Shown here: positions 1 to 5,182 of the stretch, piece by piece | Layout of the letters: each line of letters begins with the position of its first letter | Position numbering within the stretch: the stretch's first letter is position 1 | DNA from: Candidatus Eiseniibacteriota bacterium | Lineage (GTDB): Bacteria; Eisenbacteria; RBG-16-71-46 | Length of the DNA: 5,805 nucleotides | Direction of reading: 5' to 3' | NCBI GenBank assembly: GCA_903921835.1 | Contig: CAIXRL010000417.1 | Span: 1-5,805 of the forward strand | Notes under the pieces: model-generated | Told to the model about the DNA's origin: nothing | What the model saw: only the letters and a program-made list of their open reading frames with translations | Databases searched by the model: none | Translations under genes and position numbers: made by a program

Positions 1-1181
1 GCGAGCCCCTGTGCGGCCAGCTCGTCCGCGAGCGGGCCGCCGTGGGCGAACGCGGGCTCGTCCACCGTCCACGCGCCCGCGGCGGCCGCCGCGGGCAGCG
101 CGCCCTCGACACGCAGCGAGCGTTCCACGACCGCCTCCAGGCCCGCCTCCCAGCCGGCGGGGGTGAGCGTCTCGAGCGGGATCGCGAGTTCGTCCGTCGT
201 CGGCTCGGGGCGCGCGGCGTCGAAGGCGGCGAGCCGCGGGCGCGAGGCGTCGAACGCGGTGCGGTCCAGCGTGCCCGCGACGAGCGCGTCGGCGAGCACC
301 AGCCGCGCGCGGCGCACCTCCTCGTTCCAGTGCGCGTGCAGCAGCAGGTCGCAGCCGGCGGCGAGCGCCGCGGCGCTGCTCTCGCCGGCGGTGCGTCCCG
401 CGGCGGCGCCCTGCATCTCGAGCGCGTCGGTGATGCAGATGCCCCGGAAGCCCAGCCGCCCGCGCAGCAGGTCCGTGACGATCGCGCGCGAGAACGTGGC
501 GGGCCGTTCGGGGTCGAGCGCCGGGTACACGACGTGCGCGGTCATGACCGAATCGGCATCGATGTGCGCGCGAAATGGCTCCAGCTCGCGGCGCTCCAGC
601 GTCGCGGCGTCCGCGTCGCAGGTGGGCAGCGCGAGGTGCGAGTCCACGCGCGTGTCGCCGTGTCCCGGAAAGTGCTTGAGGCACGACGCCACGCCGGCGG
701 CGCGAAACGCGCGCAGCACGGGCGCCAGCGCCTCACGGACGGCGCCTGGCGTTTCACCCCACGCGCGCGGGCCGATCACCGGGTTGTCACCCTCGCTGTG
801 CACGTCGGCGACGGGCGCGAAGTCCCAGTCGAAGCCGAGCGCGCGCAACCTGCGCGCGGTGACGCCGGCGATCGCTGCGATCTCCGCGGACGTGGCGCCG
901 CGCGCGAGCACCGCCGCGTTGGGCGGCACCACCAGATGGCCGGCGAGTTGCGAGACCCAGCCGCCCTCCTCGTCGAGCGCGATGAACAGCCGTCGCGGTC
1001 GCGCGAGGTCCCGCAGCCGCGTGGTCAGCCGGCGCAGGTCCTCGAGGTCGCGAAAGTCGCGCGCGAAGACGATCACGCCCGCCGGCGGGTACTGCGCGAA
1101 ATCCCTCTCCCACGCCGGGGCAAGACCTTCCGGCGGGAGGCCGATCACCATGCGGCGGGCGATTCCACGTTGGGCGTCCAT
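1..1181 (-). CDS. nagZ: GH3 beta-N-acetylhexosaminidase (NagZ-type), 3' end missing
   Basis: Family 3 glycoside hydrolase; 393 codons are visible before the left edge. NagZ enzymes release N-acetylglucosamine from muropeptides or other glycans in cell-wall recycling. Residues 1 to about 320 form the TIM-barrel domain. The motif KHFPGHGDTRVDSH (169-182) carries the Asp180/His182 pair that in NagZ acts as general acid/base. ITDALEM (250-256) contains the predicted nucleophile Asp252, as in the Bacillus form. IGPRAWG (136-142) keeps the substrate-binding Arg. The segment DEEGGWVSQ (70-78) departs from the usual DQEGGRVxR: both arginines are lost. From about residue 330 a second domain begins (ERSLRVEG), so this is the two-domain GH3 layout, not the short Gram-negative NagZ. 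No signal peptide is evident. The ATG at 1181 is the most upstream start before an in-frame stop at 1211-1209; it has no clear Shine-Dalgarno, and Met11 is an alternative. The gene is divergent from the operon to its right. Family is firm; exact substrate is inferred. Confidence 0.9.
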   Translation of the reverse strand, partial: MDAQRGIARRMVIGLPPEGLAPAWERDFAQYPPAGVIVFARDFRDLEDLRRLTTRLRDLARPRRLFIALDEEGGWVSQLAGHLVVPPNAAVLARGATSAEIAAIAGVTARRLRALGFDWDFAPVADVHSEGDNPVIGPRAWGETPGAVREALAPVLRAFRAAGVASCLKHFPGHGDTRVDSHLALPTCDADAATLERRELEPFRAHIDADSVMTAHVVYPALDPERPATFSRAIVTDLLRGRLGFRGICITDALEMQGAAAGRTAGESSAAALAAGCDLLLHAHWNEEVRRARLVLADALVAGTLDRTAFDASRPRLAAFDAARPEPTTDELAIPLETLTPAGWEAGLEAVVERSLRVEGALPAAAAAGAWTVDEPAFAHGGPLADELAAQGL

Positions 1182-1193
1182 GTGAGTGGCGGA

Positions 1194-1222
1194 AGACTGG
1201 GGGAGGGTTCAGCCGCTGTCAA
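1194..1222 (-). promoter_or_regulatory. possible leftward promoter for the GH3 gene (weak)
   Basis: On the minus strand a perfect TTGACA hexamer reads from 1222 to 1217. At 17-base spacing the -10 position (1199-1194) holds CAGTCT, which matches TATAAT poorly. Initiation here would fall a few bases before the ATG at 1181, giving an almost leaderless message; that would fit the missing Shine-Dalgarno. The -35 could equally be chance, so this is a candidate only. Confidence 0.25.
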
Positions 1223-1290
1223 AGCGTGGCCCCGCGCCCCCGCGGCGCTCCGTACGTCGCCCAATTTGGCGCGGTCGTGCAATTCGCCCG

Positions 1291-1320
1291 TTGGGACCCC
1301 GACTCGGGGCAGGCTACACT
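1291..1320 (+). promoter_or_regulatory. sigma70-like promoter of the three-gene operon
   Basis: TTGGGA (1291-1296, four of six consensus bases) is followed after 18 bases by TACACT (1315-1320, four of six). It lies between divergent genes and just upstream of the first operon gene. The expected transcription start is around 1326-1329, giving a leader of about 43-45 bases before the preferred GTG start at 1371. The prediction rests on hexamer matches and position alone. Confidence 0.45.
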
Positions 1321-1354
1321 GCATCATGAGTTTCGCGTGCCCATCCGCCCGCTC

Positions 1355-1361
1355 GAGGAGG
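1355..1361 (+). promoter_or_regulatory. ribosome binding site that decides the GTG start
   Basis: GAGGAGG lies 9 bases before GTG at 1371. It is the strongest Shine-Dalgarno match in the window and favours that GTG over the in-frame ATG at 1326, which sits at or next to the predicted transcription start. Confidence 0.7.
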
Positions 1362-1370
1362 TCTTCCGCC

Positions 1371-2066
1371 GTGCGTTCACGCTTCGTCCCGCCACTCGTC
1401 CTTGCGCTGCTCGCGTGCGCGGCGTTGGCGCCGGCGGCGCTGGCCTCGGCGCAGACGGGCCTCGCGCGGCCCGGTGGTCCCGGAGCCGCGCCGGCGGGAC
1501 CGGGCGGCCCGGCGTCCGCGGCCCCGCGATCCGTCGCAGGTCAGGTGAAGGGCCCGTTCACCCTGCTCTACGGGGATGATCACATGTTCGGCATCGTGCC
1601 GCCTCCCGGCTGGGTGGTGGACGACAGCAGCGGGCTCGGTTCGAAGATTCGCGTGGTGCTCTACCCGCTCGGCCAGACGTGGGCCACGGCGCCGACGGTG
1701 ATGTACTCGAACCCGCTGCACCAGGACCCGCACGCGCGCAAGACGTTTGCGCAGATGATCGAGCGCGACCTCGCCGCCTTCCGCAAGCAGTCCCCGCACG
1801 GCAGGGTGGTGAGCGCGCCCCCGATCCACAACGTGAAGGGTCACCAGGCCGAGGTGCGTCACTTCTCGCCGGACGGCCACGAGCCGCTGAGCGCGGTCGC
1901 GTACTACGAAGAGAAGGACATGGTCATGCTGCTGGTACTGGAATCCAAGACGGCCGCCGGATTCCGGGCCGCGCTGCCCGGATTCAACGGCATGGTGTCG
2001 AGCTACCAGTTCGTCGCCAGCAACCCGAAGGTGCCGGCCGATGCGCGGCCGGGACGCCCGAGGTGA
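1371..2066 (+). CDS. secreted protein of unknown function
   Basis: Predicted exported protein of 231 residues. I do not recognise a named family. From the GTG start the N-terminus is a textbook signal peptide: Arg2 and Arg4, a hydrophobic core at about 5-24, and a likely signal peptidase I site after ALASA (residue 27). Cys16 lies inside the hydrophobic core and is not a convincing lipobox. Residues 33-52 are a Gly/Pro/Ala linker. The rest (about 60-220) looks like one compact alpha/beta domain beginning with a conserved-looking PPPGW (77-81), followed by alternating strands and a charged helix (TFAQMIERDLAAFRKQ). The overall look recalls small PsbP-like periplasmic domains, but that is only an impression. 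An in-frame ATG at 1326 would add 15 residues ahead of the signal peptide and has no good Shine-Dalgarno. The gene overlaps the next one by 4 bases, so the two are probably translationally coupled. Confidence 0.8.
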   Translation: MRSRFVPPLVLALLACAALAPAALASAQTGLARPGGPGAAPAGPGGPASAAPRSVAGQVKGPFTLLYGDDHMFGIVPPPGWVVDDSSGLGSKIRVVLYPLGQTWATAPTVMYSNPLHQDPHARKTFAQMIERDLAAFRKQSPHGRVVSAPPIHNVKGHQAEVRHFSPDGHEPLSAVAYYEEKDMVMLLVLESKTAAGFRAALPGFNGMVSSYQFVASNPKVPADARPGRPR

Positions 2067-3244
2067 GCGTGCGCGTCTCGCAGAAGAGCCTGCGATTCAC
2101 GGAGTCCGTCATCCGCGAGATGACGCGGCTGGCCAACGCGCACGGCGCGGTGAACCTGTCGCAGGGCTTTCCCGATTTCCCCGCGCCGGAGGCGATCAAG
2201 CAGGAGGCGGTGCGCGCGGTGCTGGCGGACGTGAACCAGTACGCGATCACGTGGGGCGCCAGACGCCTGCGCGAGGCGCTGGTCGCCAAGCAGGAGCGCT
2301 TCACGCGCCTGCGCTTCGATCCGGAGCGCGAAGCGGTGGTCTGCTGCGGCGCGACCGAGTGCATGATCGCGACCCTGCTCGCGCTCGTGGACCCGGGCGA
2401 CGAGGTGATCGTGTTCGAGCCCTTCTACGAGAACTACGGGCCCGATGCGATCCTCTCGGGGGCGACGCCGCGCTTCGTGAGGCTGCGCGAGCCCGACTGG
2501 AGCTTCGATCCCGCGGAACTCGCCGCCGCGTTCAATGGCCGCACGCGCGCGATCATCGTGAACACCCCGAACAACCCGACGGGCAAGGTGTTCTCGCGCG
2601 CCGAGCTCGAGTCCATCGCCGCGCTGTGCCGCAAGTGGAACGTCACGGCCGTCACCGACGAGATCTACGAGCACATCGTCTTCGAGGGCGAGCACGTCTC
2701 CATGGCGGCGCTGGAGGGCATGCGCGAGCGCACGGTGACCATCTCGGGCCTGTCGAAGACGTGGAGCGTGACCGGCTGGCGCATCGGCTGGTGCCTGGCG
2801 CCGCCCGCGATCACCGACGCCATCCGCAAGGTGCACGACTTCCTCACCGTGGGCGCGCCCGCGCCGCTGCAGGAGGCCGCGGCCGTGGCGCTGGCGATGC
2901 CGGACGAGTACTACGCCGGCCTGGCGAACGGCTATCGCGAGAAGCGCGACTACCTCGTGCCCGCGCTCGCCGCAGCCGGCTTCGGCGTGTTCCAGCCCCA
3001 CGGCGCGTACTACGTCATGACGGACCTCTCGGACTTCGGCTTCGCGGACGACGTCGCGTTCGCGCGCTTCCTCGTTTCCGAGGTGGGCGTCGCCGGCGTG
3101 CCCGGTTCGAGCTTCCACTCCGACCCCGCGTCAGGTCGTCAGCGTCTGCGCTTCCATTTCGCGCGCCGTCGCGAGACTCTGGAAGCGGCGGTCGAACGTT
3201 TGCAGTCACTCAGGTCCCGCCTGCCGGCGGGACGCCACCGCTGA
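2063..3244 (+). CDS. PLP-dependent class I/II aminotransferase
   Basis: Fold-type I pyridoxal-phosphate aminotransferase of 393 residues, a normal family length, probably cytoplasmic. It exchanges an amino group between an amino acid and a 2-oxoacid. Visible landmarks: NLSQGFPDF (31-39) at the substrate entrance; NTPNNPTG (167-174) with cofactor-binding Asn171; TDEIYEH with Asp199, which pairs with the pyridine nitrogen, and Tyr202; SGLSKTWSVTGWR with Schiff-base Lys232 and phosphate-binding Arg240; and RLRFHFA with Arg363, which holds the substrate carboxylate. All key residues are present. NLSQGFPDF and FEPFYENY resemble the kynurenine / glutamine transaminase K / methionine (YbdL-type) aminotransferases more than classical AspC, so a broad specificity for aromatic or sulfur amino acids is plausible but unproven. 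The start is GTG at 2063, overlapping the preceding stop as GTGA; a second in-frame GTG at 2069 is possible. The next gene starts 20 bases after its stop. Confidence 0.93.
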   Translation: MSVRVSQKSLRFTESVIREMTRLANAHGAVNLSQGFPDFPAPEAIKQEAVRAVLADVNQYAITWGARRLREALVAKQERFTRLRFDPEREAVVCCGATECMIATLLALVDPGDEVIVFEPFYENYGPDAILSGATPRFVRLREPDWSFDPAELAAAFNGRTRAIIVNTPNNPTGKVFSRAELESIAALCRKWNVTAVTDEIYEHIVFEGEHVSMAALEGMRERTVTISGLSKTWSVTGWRIGWCLAPPAITDAIRKVHDFLTVGAPAPLQEAAAVALAMPDEYYAGLANGYREKRDYLVPALAAAGFGVFQPHGAYYVMTDLSDFGFADDVAFARFLVSEVGVAGVPGSSFHSDPASGRQRLRFHFARRRETLEAAVERLQSLRSRLPAGRHR

Positions 3245-3264
3245 ACCCCGGGGATTCCATCCAC

Positions 3265-4923
3265 ATGCCAGCCAAACGTCGCCCGTCCCTTGGTCCCGTC
3301 GGCGTCGCCATGCTGCTCTCCGTGCTGCTCGGATTCGGGCTCGCGAAGGCGCTGCACGCGACCGACGACCTGCGCGGCAACCTCGACCTGTTCGAGGACG
3401 TGCTGTTCCGCGTCCAGAACAACTACGTCGAGGTGCCCGACAACGAAAAGCTCATCAAGGGCGCCATCGACGGCATGCTCAAGACGCTGGATCCGCACTC
3501 GGTGTTCCTGCCCGAGAAGCGGGCGCAGCAGATGGACGAGCAGTTCCACGGCGAGTACTCGGGCATCGGCGTGCAGTTCGACATCCAGGACAACAAGATC
3601 GTCGTGATCTCGCCGCTCGAGGGCACGCCGGCCTACCGGCTCGGCATCCGCGCGGGCGACAAGATCTTCGAGATCGACGGCAAGCCGCTCAAGAAGGGCA
3701 TCAACAACGACGACGTCTTCCACTCGTTGCGCGGCCCGACGGGCTCCACGGTCGGCGTGACCATCGAGCGCGAGGACGAGCCGGAGCACATGCACTTCAC
3801 CATCGAGCGCGCCAAGATCCCCATCGAGAGCATTCCGTACGCCTACATGATCCGCCCGGGCGTGGGTTACGTGCGCATCATCCGCTTCGCCCAGACGACC
3901 GGCGAAGAGCTGCAGACGGCGATCGCGAAGCTGCGGGGTCAGGGCATGAAGAGCCTGCTCATCGACCTGCGCTCCAACTCGGGCGGTCTGCTCTCGCAGG
4001 CCGTGGACGTGCTCGACCAGCTCGTCCCCCAGAACGCGCGCCTCGTCTACACGCGCGGCCGCATCGCCTCGTCGAACGCCGACTACTACAGCACCGCGCG
4101 CACGACGAAGTGGACCGAGGGCCCCGTGATCGTGCTCGTGGATCACGGCAGCGCCTCCGCGAGCGAGATCGTGTCGGGCGCCATCCAGGACCTCGACCGC
4201 GGTCTCGTCGTGGGCATCAACACGTTCGGCAAGGGGTTGGTCCAGAACCAGATCAACCTCACGCAAGGCAAGCTGCTGCTCACGATTGCCCGCTACTACA
4301 CGCCCAGCGGCCGCGGCATCCAGCGCGACTACAAGAAGTTCGGTGACAACGCGGACTACCAGGAGGACGCCTTCAAGGAGGACGTGCCGTCCGACTCCGC
4401 GCTCAAGACGCGTCCGCAGTTCAAGACCGTCGCGGGCCGCACGGTGTACGGCGGTGGCGGCATCTACCCGGACGTGGTCGTCAAGGATCCGCCCAACCTG
4501 ACGCGGGCGGAGATCGACTTCATCACCAAGCGCGTCGGCTTCGAGTTCGCGACCCACTGGGTCACCCGGCATCCGGGCATCGACAAGGACGGGCGCTGGT
4601 CGTACAAGAACGCGGATAGCACCCAGGCGTCGGAGGCATTCGATCCGCACTTCCAGCTCAAGCCGGAGGAATGGACGACGCTCAAGGGCCTCTTCGCGAC
4701 CAAGAAGATCACGGTGAGCGATTCGGTATGGACCGCCGAGAAGCCGTTCATCGAGCGACAGGTTCGTGCCGAACTCGCCAGCGCCACGCTGGGTTCGCTC
4801 GACCGCTACCGTATCGCGGTCGAGGACGACGCCCAGCTCAACGCCGCGCTCGGCATGTTCCCCAAGGCGCAGCTGCTGATGGCGGCCGGCGCCGAGGCGC
4901 AGAAGAAGGCCGCGCGCCGCTGA
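3265..4923 (+). CDS. S41 C-terminal processing peptidase (CtpA/Prc-type)
   Basis: Serine protease of 552 residues that trims or degrades envelope proteins from their C-termini. Residues 4-6 (KRR) followed by a hydrophobic stretch at about 10-27 form a signal peptide or membrane anchor, placing the enzyme outside the cytoplasmic membrane. A helical N-terminal segment (about 35-95, with LDPHSVFLP) leads into a PDZ domain (about 97-185; GIGVQF at 100-105 and the RAGDKIFEIDG loop), which recognises substrate C-termini. The catalytic domain has GSASASEI with nucleophile Ser298, and FGKGLVQ with general base Lys323 and Gln327. The Ser-to-Lys spacing of 25 equals that of E. coli Prc. YTPSGRGIQ and GGGGIYPD (396-403) complete the core. 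A tail of about 140 residues follows (410-552), longer than in minimal CtpA but similar to S41 peptidases I recall from Bacteroidetes relatives. The ATG at 3265 has a modest GGGGA 10 bases upstream. It is the last gene of the operon and is followed by a strong hairpin. Confidence 0.95.
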   Translation: MPAKRRPSLGPVGVAMLLSVLLGFGLAKALHATDDLRGNLDLFEDVLFRVQNNYVEVPDNEKLIKGAIDGMLKTLDPHSVFLPEKRAQQMDEQFHGEYSGIGVQFDIQDNKIVVISPLEGTPAYRLGIRAGDKIFEIDGKPLKKGINNDDVFHSLRGPTGSTVGVTIEREDEPEHMHFTIERAKIPIESIPYAYMIRPGVGYVRIIRFAQTTGEELQTAIAKLRGQGMKSLLIDLRSNSGGLLSQAVDVLDQLVPQNARLVYTRGRIASSNADYYSTARTTKWTEGPVIVLVDHGSASASEIVSGAIQDLDRGLVVGINTFGKGLVQNQINLTQGKLLLTIARYYTPSGRGIQRDYKKFGDNADYQEDAFKEDVPSDSALKTRPQFKTVAGRTVYGGGGIYPDVVVKDPPNLTRAEIDFITKRVGFEFATHWVTRHPGIDKDGRWSYKNADSTQASEAFDPHFQLKPEEWTTLKGLFATKKITVSDSVWTAEKPFIERQVRAELASATLGSLDRYRIAVEDDAQLNAALGMFPKAQLLMAAGAEAQKKAARR

Positions 4924-4937
4924 GACGCCCGGCCCGA

Positions 4938-4985
4938 GAACGCACGACGCCCCGGTGGAGCGATCCGCCGGGGCGTCGGGCGTTT
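4938..4985 (+). terminator. long GNRA-capped hairpin, probable operon terminator
   Basis: Bases 4938-4959 pair with 4964-4985 across 22 positions: 19 Watson-Crick pairs, two G-U pairs (4938/4985 and 4956/4967) and one A-G mismatch (4944/4979). The loop is GCGA (4960-4963), a stable GNRA tetraloop. It starts 14 bases after the S41 stop codon. There is no true U-tract: the only T run (4983-4985) forms the stem base and GGGG follows. It may therefore act as an atypical intrinsic terminator, an mRNA 3'-end stabiliser, or a bidirectional stop between the two convergent genes. Confidence 0.65.
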
Positions 4986-5004
4986 GGGGTCGGGCCAGGT
5001 AACG

Positions 5005-5159
5005 CTCTGCGGTTTGGCGTCACGGTCGAGCGATGGCGGTGCGTCCGAGGAGCGAGCGAAGCCAGGGACGGCGTGAGCCGCGACTGGATGCAGTGAGGCG
5101 AGGCAGGATGCCGAGCCGAGCGGGCCGTCATCGCTCGACCGTGATGCCGAACCGCGGAG
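5005..5159 (+). repeat. large inverted-repeat element with 36-pair stem (MITE/REP-like or structured RNA)
   Basis: Bases 5005-5040 pair with 5124-5159 without a single break: 31 Watson-Crick pairs and 5 G-U pairs (5008/5156, 5015/5149, 5019/5145, 5036/5128, 5040/5124). A further GGT/ACC pair (4998-5000 with 5161-5163) may extend the base across a small internal loop. The 83-base interior (5041-5123) can fold into up to three smaller hairpins, around 5042-5070, 5077-5099 and 5097-5117. It fills most of the gap between the convergent S41 and S9 genes and ends 23 bases from the S9 stop codon. No convincing open reading frame or target-site duplication is visible. It could be a non-autonomous palindromic repeat scattered through the genome, a structured RNA in the S41 3' region, or a transcription barrier. 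The inverted repeat is directly seen; its class is inference. Confidence 0.75.
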
Positions 5160-5182
5160 GACCGATCACGCGCTCCGGATCG

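Noticed and set aside
163..1185. Ser/Arg-rich plus-strand frame of 340 codons
   Set aside because: It is antisense to the GH3 gene, whose catalytic motifs are intact; the composition is typical of a GC-rich shadow frame.
1232..1245. CCGCG-CCCC-CGCGG hairpin in the divergent intergenic region
   Set aside because: A five-pair stem in very GC-rich DNA is expected by chance and has no following T-run or operator-like partner.
42..1325. Upstream extension of the plus-strand frame that ends at 2066
   Set aside because: It runs antisense through the GH3 gene with Arg/Gly-rich nonsense sequence; real coding begins at the signal peptide after 1371.
2003..3118. Open frame of 371 codons on the minus strand opposite the aminotransferase
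   Set aside because: It is a shadow of the aminotransferase, rich in Arg, His and Ala with no recognisable motif.
3139..4650. Open frame of 503 codons on the minus strand opposite the S41 gene
   Set aside because: It lies antisense to a gene with all family motifs, has low-complexity Val/Asp/Arg/Leu-rich composition, and is explained by GC-rich third positions; no domain is recognisable.
5041..5123. CRISPR-like or tandem repeat in the interior of the hairpin element
   Set aside because: There are no regularly spaced direct repeats; the short similarities come from small hairpins and GC-rich hexamers.
5163..5182. CGATC / GATCG pairing just after the S9 stop as a leftward terminator
   Set aside because: There are only five pairs, built on a self-complementary GATC, with no T-run on the minus strand; too weak to call.
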